Notes under the pieces: model-generated
What the model was told of the DNA's origin: nothing
The model's input: the letters and a program-made list of their open reading frames with translations, nothing else
Databases searched by the model: none
In this document: positions 8,412-20,179 of the stretch, piece after piece
How positions within the stretch are numbered: the first letter of the stretch is position 1
Layout of the letters: every line of letters begins with the position of its first letter
Assembly: GCF_000332355.1 (NCBI RefSeq)
Contig: NZ_KB235958.1
Location: 2,123,002 to 2,187,001 of the forward strand
Reading direction: 5' to 3'
Length of the DNA: 64,000 bases
DNA from: Baaleninema simplex PCC 7105
GTDB lineage: Bacteria; Cyanobacteriota; Cyanobacteriia; Cyanobacteriales; Geitlerinemataceae
Translations under genes and position numbers: made by a program

Positions 8412-9242
8412 TTAACTGAAGCCGCCGACGATCGCGTCGGTCGAAAAACTCGGACGCTCGCCTTCTGCAACCTCCACGAATAACGCCATGTTTTCCATTT
8501 GAGCCGAACCAAAAATGGTGGCAAACGAAACATCCGCTGCATCTCGTCCGATCCCAATGCGAATTAATCCTTTTCTCGCAACCAGTCGCGTGGCGTCGAA
8601 TACATACCAGCGATCGCCTAAATAGGCTTCAAAGCGAGCATGAAAATCGGGCGGTTCTAACCCAAACGCATACCCACTCACAAAACGAGCGGGAATATTT
8701 AACGCTCGACAAAAGGCAATTCCTAAGTGGGCGAAATCTCGACAAACTCCCGCGCGTTCGGTGGCTGTGTCGTAAGCTGATGTATGGGGATTCGTACTGC
8801 CAAATAAATAGATGACGTTGTCGTAAATCCAGTTACAAATGGCAGTAACACGGGAATATCCTGATGATAGTTCGCCAAATTCTTGTTGTACAAAGCGAAT
8901 TAAGCGATCGGATTCGCAATATCGCGAAGGATATAAATACGGTAACACTTCTAGCGGTAATTTATCGATGGGAACTTCAGGAATGAGGTTTGGATTGTCT
9001 TCAATATAGCTGACCTCAGCGGTAGCTCGATAAGAAACCTTTAATTGTCCGGCAGGGGCAGTCAAACGCAGGTAGCGAGTTCGTTGTGGAGATCGATATT
9101 CTTCAATTTTAAGGGGTGGATCGATCGAAATTTCTTCGGACTCAATTTTTTGAGTGGAGGTTTCAGCGGCAGTGATATTAAATATGAAAGTGCTAGGGTC
9201 TTCAATGCTATAGTTGAGTTGACAGCCAAGATCGAATTTCAT
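8412..9242 (-). CDS. transglutaminase-like cysteine peptidase family protein
   Basis: A 276-residue protein with an N-terminal beta-rich region (transglutaminase N-terminal type, about 1-115) and a transglutaminase core. The catalytic triad is visible: Cys in AGVCRDFAHLG (about 167), His in PDFHARFEAYL (about 205) and Asp in WYVFDATRL (about 220). Bacterial members usually act as peptidases or amidases rather than true cross-linkers. There is no signal peptide, so it is probably cytoplasmic. It is convergent with cobS. The substrate is unknown. Confidence 0.87.
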   Translation of the reverse strand: MKFDLGCQLNYSIEDPSTFIFNITAAETSTQKIESEEISIDPPLKIEEYRSPQRTRYLRLTAPAGQLKVSYRATAEVSYIEDNPNLIPEVPIDKLPLEVLPYLYPSRYCESDRLIRFVQQEFGELSSGYSRVTAICNWIYDNVIYLFGSTNPHTSAYDTATERAGVCRDFAHLGIAFCRALNIPARFVSGYAFGLEPPDFHARFEAYLGDRWYVFDATRLVARKGLIRIGIGRDAADVSFATIFGSAQMENMALFVEVAEGERPSFSTDAIVGGFS

Positions 9243-9364
9243 GCTTGTCTGATGTAAGATATATATGTATAATTTTAACAGATATTAAATTTAGAAAACG
9301 TATTCAAAACTGCATTTTAAGATTTTTAATGCGAAGTTAAGTTGCGTTTCGTTAAAGTATTCCG

Positions 9365-10336
9365 ATGACGAACTGTTCGCTCTTTCACGATTGGCATCCC
9401 GTTCTCGAATCTGACGAACTCCCCCCAGAAACGGTGCGATCGATCCGACTGTTGGGACGGGATCTCGTTCTGTGGCGATCGCGCGATCGCGTCTCTGCTT
9501 GGAGCGATCGCTGTCCCCATCGTAGCGTGAAACTCTCTGGGGGAACCGTCAAAAACGGCCTTCTCGTTTGCCCCTATCACGGTCTACAGTTCGATGAAAC
9601 CGGACGTTGTGTCGAGGTTCCCGGTTGTCCCGACTGGACGCCACCGCCACAACTGGCGATGTCGGGATACGCGATCGCCGTCCGTTATGGGTTAATTTGG
9701 GTCTCCTTGCAGCCAGATACCGACACTTCTCAAATTCCAGAATTTCCCGAATGGGAGGATTCCCAATATCGCAAGTTTTTGTGCGGAAAATACCGGGTGC
9801 GATCGAGCGGTCTTCGGGTTATGGAAAATTTTCTCGACGTTTCCCATTTTCCCTTCGTTCACGATGGTTTTCTTGGCGATCGCACTCGTCCAAAAGTGGA
9901 ACCCTACGAAGTAGAACTCAGCGATCGTGGGCTTTCTTTAAACAACGTTCGCGTGTGGCAACCCGACCCCGACGGAACGGGAGTCGGTGCAAAAGTCACC
10001 TACAATTACCATCTATCTCAACCCCTTGTCGCCTCCTTTGAAAAGCTGTCTTCCTCCGGTCGCCTAACGATTTTCTTTGCCGTTTGTCCCCTCGACGTCG
10101 AAGACAGTCTCGGCTGGATGTGGATTTCCATGAACTACGGTGAGGACATCCCCGAAGCTGAATTACAGCAGTTTCAGGACACGGTCGTTCGTCAAGACAT
10201 TCCCATCGTCGAATCTCAACAACCGAAACAACTCCCTCTCAATTTATCGGCAGAAGTCCATCTTCCGTTCGATCGCTCCTCGATTCGGTATCGTCAATGG
10301 TTGAAACAACGCGGCGTCACATTTGGAGTCGTTTAG
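9365..10336 (+). CDS. Rieske [2Fe-2S] aromatic oxygenase, alpha-subunit type
   Basis: A 323-residue non-haem iron oxygenase. The Rieske cluster ligands are in CPHRSVKL and CPYHGLQFD (about residues 49-72). The mononuclear iron site is in NFLDVSHFPFVHDGFLG (about 156-172), with two histidines and a nearby acid. The size and pattern fit the vanillate-demethylase/pheophorbide-oxygenase branch. No reductase gene is adjacent, so the electron donor and substrate are unknown. The stop codon is one base from the next start (GTTTAGGATG), so the downstream gene is likely translationally coupled. Confidence 0.9.
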   Translation: MTNCSLFHDWHPVLESDELPPETVRSIRLLGRDLVLWRSRDRVSAWSDRCPHRSVKLSGGTVKNGLLVCPYHGLQFDETGRCVEVPGCPDWTPPPQLAMSGYAIAVRYGLIWVSLQPDTDTSQIPEFPEWEDSQYRKFLCGKYRVRSSGLRVMENFLDVSHFPFVHDGFLGDRTRPKVEPYEVELSDRGLSLNNVRVWQPDPDGTGVGAKVTYNYHLSQPLVASFEKLSSSGRLTIFFAVCPLDVEDSLGWMWISMNYGEDIPEAELQQFQDTVVRQDIPIVESQQPKQLPLNLSAEVHLPFDRSSIRYRQWLKQRGVTFGVV

Positions 10337-10337
10337 G

Positions 10338-11222
10338 ATGAAAACCGACAGCATTTTCTACCGCATTTTTCAGCAATATCCTCGCAGTTTCTTCGACCTC
10401 CTGAATTGTCCTCCCAGTGACGCCGAAAACTATCAATTTTCCTCTGTCGAAGTCAAACAACTATCTTTTCGCCTCGACGGAATCTTTCTCCCCACCGACG
10501 ACACTGCCGAACGACCCTTTTACCTGGTTGAAGTGCAATTTCAACCGGATGACAGCCTCTATTTCCGCATTTTTGCCGAACTGTTCGTCTATCTCCGGCA
10601 ATATCAACCGCCTCATCCGTGGCGAGTAGCGGTAATTTATCCCACCCGCAACATCGAACGGGAACATCCCCACCAGTTTCGCGAACTTCTCGCCTCCAAT
10701 CGTGTATTTCGTCTCTACCTCGACGAATTAGACACCTGCGAGGATCGCTTGGGCGTGGAAATTGTTAAACTGGTGGTGGTCTCGGAAGATCGAGCGATCG
10801 AAGCAGCTCGACGCCTACTTGCAGAGACTCAACAAACCCTTCCCACCTCTTCACTACAAAGAGAACTCCTCGATCTGATTGAAACTATTGTCATTTACAA
10901 GTTACCGCAATTGAGCCGAGAGGAAATTGCCACAATGTTAGGACTCGACGATCTCAAACAAACTCGGTTTTATCAAGAAGCCTTTGAAGACGGCATTCGA
11001 CAAGGCATCGAACAAGGCATCGAACAAGGTATCGAACAAGGCATCGAACAAGGCATCGAACAAGGCATCGAACAAGGCATCGAAGATGGAACTCGTCGAA
11101 CTCAGCGAGAAAGCGTACAAAACCTCGCTGAGGCTGGAATAGAAGCCGAAGAGATTTCGCGATTGCTGAAGTTACCGCTTGAATTCATTCGGGAGGTTCT
11201 GAACGATTCTGGAAGTTCCTAA
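10338..11222 (+). CDS. DUF2887 / Rpn-family PD-(D/E)XK nuclease-like protein
   Basis: A 294-residue protein of the DUF2887 group, related to Rpn recombination-promoting nucleases and often labelled transposase-like. A PD-(D/E)XK-type core is suggested by RLDGIF (about 43-48) and FYLVEVQFQ (about 60-68). The C-terminus contains a tandem tetrapeptide run (GIRQ, six GIEQ, GIED) near 218-249, predicted to be helical. The ATG at 10338 is preferred over the in-frame start at 10323, which lies inside the Rieske gene. These genes are numerous in cyanobacteria. Nuclease activity here is inferred only. Confidence 0.82.
   Translation: MKTDSIFYRIFQQYPRSFFDLLNCPPSDAENYQFSSVEVKQLSFRLDGIFLPTDDTAERPFYLVEVQFQPDDSLYFRIFAELFVYLRQYQPPHPWRVAVIYPTRNIEREHPHQFRELLASNRVFRLYLDELDTCEDRLGVEIVKLVVVSEDRAIEAARRLLAETQQTLPTSSLQRELLDLIETIVIYKLPQLSREEIATMLGLDDLKQTRFYQEAFEDGIRQGIEQGIEQGIEQGIEQGIEQGIEQGIEDGTRRTQRESVQNLAEAGIEAEEISRLLKLPLEFIREVLNDSGSS
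10991..11087 (+). repeat. 12-bp coding tandem repeat (GIEQ units)
   Basis: About eight tandem units of GGCATCGAACAA (first and last units diverged) encode Gly-Ile-Glu-Gln. The unit length keeps the reading frame, so copy number can vary freely. Confidence 0.92.
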
Positions 11223-12058
11223 AACACCCCTTTATTTTTCGTTCTCACGCGGTCGTAAACCTCTTCCATTGCCGTTAAAAACGAACTGTCTTTCGTCCAA
11301 AACGGGGGATAGTCGCCGCCTTTTTTCACTACAATACCGGGAACTACTGCCGGGGTGACGGCTTCCGCTTGTTGCGGTAGGCGTTTTGGAGGCGACCAAA
11401 AGTCTTTTAACGCGGGAACGTTGCCAACTTCGACGGTTTGCGGTTGCGTGTAGTAAGAGGCTGCGGGTTCGATGTTTGCTTCATCCTCGTCTAACGCGGA
11501 GGATAAAACGCGACCGAGGGAGGTTCGCGATAGTTCTTTTTGCAGTTGCGATCGCGGCATTCCTCGCAGTTCGAACAGTAAAAAAGGATCGCGATCGAAC
11601 TCCGACGCTAACAGATAGCAAACCCCAGCAATATGTTTGCAGGGGTTCGACCAATCGGGACAGGAACATTCGGTGTGAAAGTCTTTGCGGCTGTGGGGAA
11701 GTAAATGTAAATTCAACGCAGCAAAGGCATCTTCGATGTTTTCTGGAACTTCTCCGACGAGGAGTTTCGCTACTAAACTCGCTTTCGATCCTAAATAATC
11801 GATCGCCTTCGACCAGTCTTTTTGAGAAATCGGAGGAATTTCGACGGTGGTGGTATAGAGGGGTTCTTTGTACACGCCGAAATAGGGATTGATGGAACCG
11901 CGAACGAAGGCAGTGATACAACCATCTTCGATAACGTAGTCTTTGATTTTGTTATTGCGAGCGTAGGAACGACCCCGACCTAAGCGATTGCTTTCGGTAA
12001 AGGATTCGATCGCCTCGATGAATTTTTGCCCCCACCAAGTCTTACTAAATTTTACCAT
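11219..12058 (-). CDS. SWIM zinc-finger protein
   Basis: A 279-residue protein with a SWIM zinc-binding motif, CxCx(n)CxH, in ECSCPDWSNPCKHIAGVCYL (about residues 129-148). The N-terminus MVKFSKTWWGQKFIEAIESF is the usual start for the bacterial SWIM proteins encoded next to SNF2 helicases. It lies 135 bp downstream of the SNF2-family helicase gene on the same strand, and the two are probably one operon. The likely role is DNA or protein binding that supports the helicase in DNA repair or chromatin remodelling. Its end overlaps the convergent DUF2887 gene by four bases. Confidence 0.87.
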   Translation of the reverse strand: MVKFSKTWWGQKFIEAIESFTESNRLGRGRSYARNNKIKDYVIEDGCITAFVRGSINPYFGVYKEPLYTTTVEIPPISQKDWSKAIDYLGSKASLVAKLLVGEVPENIEDAFAALNLHLLPHSRKDFHTECSCPDWSNPCKHIAGVCYLLASEFDRDPFLLFELRGMPRSQLQKELSRTSLGRVLSSALDEDEANIEPAASYYTQPQTVEVGNVPALKDFWSPPKRLPQQAEAVTPAVVPGIVVKKGGDYPPFWTKDSSFLTAMEEVYDRVRTKNKGVF

Positions 12059-12193
12059 GTTTGTCTCCGTTTAAAGGTTACGTTTTTTGTGATATGAGGT
12101 TTTAGGGGTAGCTTGGGTCGAACGCAGTAAAGCCTAAAAGAGAGCGGCTTAGATGTTAGGTTTCATTTCTCGACCCAAACTACATTTTTTGAG

Positions 12194-15337
<3,144 letters not shown>

Positions 15338-15419
15338 ACACCCCCGATGTAGCCCCTCATATCTACCTCGTTACCGTTCAATGTACTACCTCGCCCCGCC
15401 ACAACACATCTGTAGCCAT

Positions 15420-15635
15420 CTAGATTTCGTGAGATTCTTTGGGTTGCATCAACACCGCCACCACCAAACTGGGAGTTCCGCCAATTAACCCGAATATCAG
15501 CCACCATCCCAAAGCGTAGCCTTTACGAGTGGCGACAACTGCTGCTGCCGTTCCCACCATGCAATGAGCGACGAACAGTCCGCCAACCGTGACGGGGGAC
15601 AGGTTGTTGAAATCTAGCATAGAACGTATCGCCAT
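15420..15635 (-). CDS. small membrane protein, unknown function
   Basis: A small protein with two hydrophobic segments: VGGLFVAHCMVGTAAAVVA and LGWWLIFGLIGGTPSLVVAVL. I choose the start giving MAIRSMLDF (71 residues) rather than the longer frame from 15701, because the extra 22 residues come from a CTCTCC simple repeat. MLDF at 15620 is also possible. It is probably an inner-membrane or thylakoid protein; the family is not recognised. Confidence 0.55.
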   Translation of the reverse strand: MAIRSMLDFNNLSPVTVGGLFVAHCMVGTAAAVVATRKGYALGWWLIFGLIGGTPSLVVAVLMQPKESHEI

Positions 15636-15765
15636 GAAATATGCTAACAGCCTACCGCTTAGAGGAGGAGAGGGGGAGAACGGTAGTGTTCTTGGATGCA
15701 AGGATACTTCCTTTTATATAGCTAAATAACTATTAGTAGATTTTAAAAAATCTTTAGAATTACCG

Positions 15766-15793
15766 TTGACGAAAAGAAATTTATTTGTATAAT
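15766..15793 (+). promoter_or_regulatory. sigma70-type promoter for the HLIP gene
   Basis: A -35 hexamer TTGACG (15766-15771) and a perfect -10 TATAAT (15788-15793) are 16 bp apart in an AT-rich region, about 100 bp upstream of the small HLIP gene. This predicts a transcript start near 15800. Confidence 0.7.
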
Positions 15794-15894
15794 GCACAGT
15801 CTCTGTCAACTATTTTTAACAAAACGTTGCATCTTCTAGAAGCTTGTGTTAACTTTTGAAAAGAAGCACATCCTCACGAAAAGGAGTAACGATC

Positions 15895-16038
15895 GTGGAA
15901 ACTCAAGAAACAAAATTCGGTTTTACTCAATTTGCTGAAACCTGGAACGGTCGTCTGGCGATGCTGGGCTTCGTCATCGGAATTGCAACCGAACTGCTGA
16001 CCGGTCAAGGAATTCTGTCTCAAATCGGCTTGATGTAA
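15895..16038 (+). CDS. hli: high-light-inducible protein (HLIP / one-helix CAB-like)
   Basis: A 47-residue one-helix protein of the chlorophyll a/b-binding superfamily. The signature FAETWNGRLAMLGFVIG, with Glu and Asn-Arg chlorophyll ligands, is complete. HLIPs bind chlorophyll and carotenoid in thylakoids, protect photosystem assembly intermediates and deliver recycled chlorophyll. I choose the GTG at 15895 because AAGGAG lies 9 bases upstream and the protein then begins V/METQETKFGFTQ as in relatives. The upstream frame from 15856 would put the Shine-Dalgarno site inside the gene. It has its own promoter and a following hairpin. High-light control is expected from the family but not shown here. 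Confidence 0.92.
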   Translation: METQETKFGFTQFAETWNGRLAMLGFVIGIATELLTGQGILSQIGLM

Positions 16039-16080
16039 TCGAGTCGTGCCATTATTCCAAATACAACATTTTTCAAAAAT

Positions 16081-16119
16081 CGAGGCTGGAGTAGGGTTTC
16101 GCCCATGCTCCAGCCTCGA
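16081..16119 (+). terminator. hairpin after the HLIP gene
   Basis: CGAGGCTGGAG and CTCCAGCCTCG form an 11-bp perfect stem around a GTAGGGTTTCGCCCATG-type loop. There is no U-run after it, so it may act as a bidirectional or RNA-stabilising structure rather than a classical intrinsic terminator. Confidence 0.5.
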
Positions 16120-16167
16120 TTGACGTTGAACCTTCCTCAGAATTCGCACTCAAAGAATTCTGGCGTC

Positions 16168-17157
16168 TCAAGCCTCAAAATCTTTCAGCTCGATCGCCTC
16201 TTGCTCCGAAGATTGACTTATCATCGTCTTCATTCCTTCAAGCGTTGCGGGAATGCTTTTCGGATCCATGAACATCACTTTACTGCTGTCGCTCGACCCG
16301 ATTTCTAAGCCCATTTCCAGATAGCGTTGCGCCAGTAAAAACTGTAACGCTTCTGACATTTTCGGATGCACCTTCAGGGTTTTCGCCAAAATTTGCATGG
16401 CCTCCGACGTCGCTTGTGCCTTCATCACCTGTTCTTGACGTTGGGCTTCTGCTTTCAACAAAATTGCCTGTTTTTCGGCTTCCGCTTCTAAAATGGCCGC
16501 CCGTTGTTGCGCTTCAGCTTCCAAAACCTGGGCTTCCGCTCGTCCTCGGGCTGAGTTCACCGCCGATTCTCGCTCCCCTTCCGAGGTGAGAACGGCTGCC
16601 CGCTTGCGACGTTCGGCGGACATTTGCAATTCCATCGAATCTTGAACCGCTTTCGAGGGAACGATATCCCGCAATTCTACCCGCGTCACTTTCACGCCCC
16701 AAGGATCTGTCGCGATGTCGAGTTCTCGTAACAGGACTTCGTTAACTTCTGCTCGGGCGGTAAAAGTTTGGTCGAGTTCCAGTTTTCCCATCTCCGATCG
16801 AATTTGGGTCAAGACCAAGTTTTGCATGGCACTGCGGAGATTTTCGACCTTATAATAGGCTTTCTCCATGTCCATAATCCGCCAATACACGACTGCATCG
16901 ACGGAAATCGAAACGTTATCGCTGGTGATACAAGGTTGAGCGGGAATATCTAAAACTTTTTCTCGAGTGGTTTCTTTGAAAACAATGTTGTCGAGAAAGG
17001 GGATGATAAAATTCAACCCCGGCTGTAGTTTTTTTCCGCTGTATTTTCCCAAGGTTTCCACGAGGGCTTCGTTGCCTTGGTTGACGATCTTCACGGAACT
17101 ACTCGCCGCAGCACCGCCAAAGACAACCAATACGATAAACGTCCAAAAGGCTTCCAT
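16168..17157 (-). CDS. stomatin/SPFH (slipin) family membrane protein
   Basis: A 329-residue SPFH protein. It has one N-terminal hydrophobic segment ([16 protein letters not shown]), an SPFH/PHB domain (about 23-200), then an alanine/glutamate-rich coiled coil ([18 protein letters not shown], about 210-260) and a C-terminal oligomerisation region. Members form large membrane-attached rings that scaffold membrane microdomains and regulate membrane proteases or fluidity. It lies 77 bp downstream of an NfeD-family gene on the same strand, a well-known operon pairing. Confidence 0.92.
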   Translation of the reverse strand: MEAFWTFIVLVVFGGAAASSSVKIVNQGNEALVETLGKYSGKKLQPGLNFIIPFLDNIVFKETTREKVLDIPAQPCITSDNVSISVDAVVYWRIMDMEKAYYKVENLRSAMQNLVLTQIRSEMGKLELDQTFTARAEVNEVLLRELDIATDPWGVKVTRVELRDIVPSKAVQDSMELQMSAERRKRAAVLTSEGERESAVNSARGRAEAQVLEAEAQQRAAILEAEAEKQAILLKAEAQRQEQVMKAQATSEAMQILAKTLKVHPKMSEALQFLLAQRYLEMGLEIGSSDSSKVMFMDPKSIPATLEGMKTMISQSSEQEAIELKDFEA

Positions 17158-17234
17158 TTTGAGTTTCCTCTCGTGTTTTTTCTAAAATTTTCAAATATTC
17201 ACGTCTAGGATAGGCGATCGCCCCCAACCTCTCC

Positions 17235-17663
17235 TTAAGATTGCGTAAAATCTTCAGGAACCACGAGCAACGTATTGCCTTTGCGACCGACGACGATCGC
17301 CGTCCGGTTCGCTGGAATCGTCCAATCGCCTTCACAGCGAGCTTGCCAGGAATTCCCCTCAAACAGCACTCGTCCCGGTTGTCCTGGCGCGATTTCCGTT
17401 AGCGTCGTGGCTTCGGTAGACTCGGCGATGGCGTAATGGGTTTTCTTGGGTAACAGACGCTTGACGAGCCAAATCAGTAGCAGCGAGAACACCATCCACA
17501 AGAAGATTTGTACGGACAACTGAGGCACGACCAGCGACACGACTGCCACGAGCAACGCCGCCGTTCCCATTGCCAATTCTACAAACGCTGTGGGAACGAA
17601 TAGTTCCATCAGACACAACGCTCCGCCGATAACGAGCCAGATTAGCGTGTATTTCAGAACCAT
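17235..17663 (-). CDS. NfeD-family membrane protein, short form
   Basis: A 142-residue protein with about three N-terminal membrane segments (residues 5-77) followed by a soluble OB-fold domain (about 88-138, LTEIAPGQPGRVLFEGNSW...RTAIVVGRKGNTLLVVPED). The ClpP-like protease part of long NfeD proteins is absent. NfeD and slipins act together in membrane quality control, and the slipin gene follows directly downstream. The length is right for the short class. Confidence 0.9.
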   Translation of the reverse strand: MVLKYTLIWLVIGGALCLMELFVPTAFVELAMGTAALLVAVVSLVVPQLSVQIFLWMVFSLLLIWLVKRLLPKKTHYAIAESTEATTLTEIAPGQPGRVLFEGNSWQARCEGDWTIPANRTAIVVGRKGNTLLVVPEDFTQS

Positions 17664-17787
17664 AGTCTTTTTTTAGGCTTTTTTCGCCTTTTTAAAAATC
17701 GATCCGCCTGTATCCGGCGAGGGTCTTGTCTTTATCTTATCTCTTCTAGAAAAGACGATCGCCCCTGGACAGTCGCAGCTAGAAAAC

Positions 17788-17813
17788 GAAAAAACGCACT
17801 ACACAGAGTGCGT
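17788..17813 (-). terminator. intrinsic terminator, minus strand
   Basis: On the minus strand ACGCACT, a 6-base loop and AGTGCGT form a 7-bp stem followed by TTTTTT. It lies downstream of the small gene at 17927-18127 and upstream of nfeD, and would separate their transcripts. Confidence 0.75.
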
Positions 17814-17926
17814 TGGGTAAGGTTTTGGGGAAGATACGAGGAACGCGAAATCGCCTAGGAGAAGAAGTCGAGAGAGAGAAAGGATAACAACGTACGAGCT
17901 GAAAAAACGGTATCGAGCCGAAACAA

Positions 17927-18127
17927 CTAATCGAGCAGTTTCAGCCAACCTCGACGGACTGCGTGGAAGATGCGATCGAGGACTTCCCGATCGCGATCGC
18001 TGATGGCGCTACTCAACACAACGGACATCAAGGTCTTGCGTTGGTCGCGCGTCAGATAGCCCTCTGTCCACACGCAAGCAAACATTTCATCGAGGGTTGC
18101 AGGTTGAGATAAAACTTGGGTAGTCAT
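17927..18127 (-). CDS. small conserved hypothetical protein
   Basis: A 66-residue soluble, mostly helical protein (MTTQVLSQPATLDEMFACVW, YLTRDQRKTLMSVVLSS, DREVLDRIFHAVRRGWLKLLD). It resembles short proteins encoded in many cyanobacteria, but I cannot name a family. A strong intrinsic terminator lies downstream, which supports it as a separate transcription unit. Confidence 0.65.
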   Translation of the reverse strand: MTTQVLSQPATLDEMFACVWTEGYLTRDQRKTLMSVVLSSAISDRDREVLDRIFHAVRRGWLKLLD

Positions 18128-18275
18128 GGCGGCAGTGACGCGAGCGACGTGAGACCTGGCGGGCTTCGATGTTGCCTCCAGTATCTTCAGGACGTTCGCA
18201 TTCGGCTGCGATCGTGCTTACTCAAGTCATGCGATCGCAAACATCATAGAGATGCGATCGCCGTCACAGACAAAC

Positions 18276-19679
18276 TCAAAAGATTATGGGGTATCTGGTT
18301 TCGGCGTTCTGCGACGATCTCCCCCAACTCGACCGCCACTGACGTAAGGCGCGATCGAGGTCTGCCAACACCGTCTCCCACTCTCCCCGTCGCCGTTGTC
18401 GGAACAGCCGCATCGTGGGATACCAAGGTGTCGTTTCCCCCGTCAACCCCCACCGCCAATCGGGAACGTTCGCCAACAACAGCCACACGGGTTTTCCCAT
18501 CGCCCCCGCCAAATGTGCCACCGAGGTATCTACCGTCACCACCAAATCGAGAAACGCGATCGCAGCGGCGGTATCCGCAAAATCCCGACAGTTCGACACG
18601 AGATCTCTCAGTCGCCATTCTGTCGCTAAAATTTTCGCATCTTCCGGTCGCGGGTCTTTCTGGACACTGTAAAACTCGATCTCGGGAATCTCGAGCAACT
18701 GTTGCAGGCGATCGAACGCGATCGAACGCTCCTTATCCTTACGATGAGTCGCTCTCCCCGACCAAACTAAGCCGACTTTGGGAAAGGGAGAGGGGGAGAG
18801 GGGGAGAGGGGGAGAGGGGGAGAGGGCGGAAGTTGGAGGGTTAAGGTAGGGAACGGCACTCGCAACGGTGTTTTGATGGGTTTCTAGTAAAAAGGGCAAA
18901 CTCATGAGAAGGGCGTGAGCGTCCCAGTGGGGAAGGGGATCTTCTGTCGAGAGAACGCGATCGCACCCCGGTACGGTTTGTAACAGACGCACCAGCGGCG
19001 GACGACAGCGTACCCACACTTGCGCCCCTCGCTGTGCCAACATCGGCACGTAACGCACGAACTGAATGGCATCGCCGAATCCCTGTTCGCACAGTAATAA
19101 CAGCCGTTTTCCGGCAATTTCGGAACCGTCCCAAATTCGCTCGGGATGGGGGAAGGTTTGGGAGAGGCGATCGCGTACCGGACGCCCTTCGTATTCGGCA
19201 AATCCCCGTTTCCACTGTCCCTGTAACAGCAACACCAACGCTAAATGACCGCGAATGTCGGGGAAATTTACCTCGAGTTGCATCGTCGTCTCGAACTGGG
19301 CGATCGCCTCCTCGAGTCGTCCGAGATCCCAGTACAGATGACCGAGATTGTAGTGCCATTCGGGGTTCTGGGGGGCGATCGCCAACGCCCTTTGGTAATG
19401 GGGTACGGCCTCTTCGAGGCGATCGAGTTCCTGCAACGTGCGGCCTAGATTGGCGTGTCCCACGCCACAGCCAGGATACAGCCGCACGATCGTTTTATAA
19501 CACCGCAGGGCGTCGTGCCAGCGTTGTTGTTGGTACGCGATACCGCCGAGGAGGTTCAACCCGTCGAGGCGATGGGGGTTCTGTTGTAAAAGCTGTTGAC
19601 AGAGAGTTTTCGCTTCCTCGAGGTCGCCGCGTTGGTAGCGATCGAGGGCGCGATCGAAGTCGGGAGCGATCGAAGACAT
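18276..19679 (-). CDS. TPR protein with C-terminal glycosyltransferase-9-like domain
   Basis: A 467-residue protein. The first half (about 5-160) has four to five TPR units (ALDRYQRGDLEEAKTLCQQL, AIAPQNPEWHYNLGHLYWDL). The second half resembles a heptosyltransferase/GT9 fold: LLLCEQGFGDAIQFVRYVP, a VGLVWSGRATHRKDKERSI segment and VVTVDTSVAHLAGAMGKPVW, a typical GT9 motif. These proteins are common in cyanobacteria and may glycosylate proteins or surface polymers; the acceptor is unknown. I choose the ATG at 19679 (MSSIAPDFDRALDRY) because the upstream 60 residues do not look like protein of this family. Between the GT half-domains a Ser/Pro linker is encoded by an octanucleotide repeat. Confidence 0.82.
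   Translation of the reverse strand: MSSIAPDFDRALDRYQRGDLEEAKTLCQQLLQQNPHRLDGLNLLGGIAYQQQRWHDALRCYKTIVRLYPGCGVGHANLGRTLQELDRLEEAVPHYQRALAIAPQNPEWHYNLGHLYWDLGRLEEAIAQFETTMQLEVNFPDIRGHLALVLLLQGQWKRGFAEYEGRPVRDRLSQTFPHPERIWDGSEIAGKRLLLLCEQGFGDAIQFVRYVPMLAQRGAQVWVRCRPPLVRLLQTVPGCDRVLSTEDPLPHWDAHALLMSLPFLLETHQNTVASAVPYLNPPTSALSPSPPLPLSPSPFPKVGLVWSGRATHRKDKERSIAFDRLQQLLEIPEIEFYSVQKDPRPEDAKILATEWRLRDLVSNCRDFADTAAAIAFLDLVVTVDTSVAHLAGAMGKPVWLLLANVPDWRWGLTGETTPWYPTMRLFRQRRRGEWETVLADLDRALRQWRSSWGRSSQNAETRYPIIF
18786..18823. repeat. octanucleotide tandem repeat inside the TPR-glycosyltransferase gene
   Basis: A partial unit and four perfect tandem units of GGGGGAGA lie inside the coding region and give the residues LSPSPPLPLSPSP. 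Eight is not a multiple of three, so gain or loss of one unit changes the frame and removes the C-terminal part. The same octamer occurs between genes at 43.68-43.75 kb. Confidence 0.88.
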
Positions 19680-20179
19680 CAGTACAAGCTCGGTTCTCGC
19701 GCATCGACTGTAGCGCAAAGGGGGTCTCAAGGGTGCGATCGCCACCTCAACCCCCTGATTTTGGAAAAATTTATCATTTGTTATAAAACGCCCCATCTCC
19801 CGACGGCGATCGTATCGCGCCTCGGAAACCCCGACGCCTCGTAACCCATACAGCTTCAAAGGACGCCAAATTTCTTTTTTTGTATTTTGTAACCATTTAT
19901 ATTTAAATTAGAACATAAAATCAAAATAAAAGCAATATAAATTGTTCTAAAACTTTAAAACAGAATCGAATATCAAATCAGTTGAAATAAAAATTTAGAC
20001 TCTAGATTGCGACGAATTTCAAAACTTGCCCCCCTTCAAAAACGCGATCGGACTCGCCATAATGCAAACAACGCCAAGAAAGAAGCGCGCGATCGTCACA
20101 GCCTTCCCATTCCCAACCCACTCGATTCGGGCTGTGACGTTCCAACCCACCAAACCTCACGTTTAAGGAGAACATTCGG
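19680..20179. other. intergenic leader between the TPR-glycosyltransferase gene and chlL
   Basis: About 500 bp without a supported gene. Positions 19870-20010 are very AT-rich and probably hold the divergent promoters. A 10-bp inverted repeat, CGTCACAGCC (20094-20103) and GGCTGTGACG (20130-20139), lies about 40 bases before chlL and could be an operator or an RNA hairpin. An AAGGAG ribosome-binding site precedes the chlL start. Confidence 0.55.
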
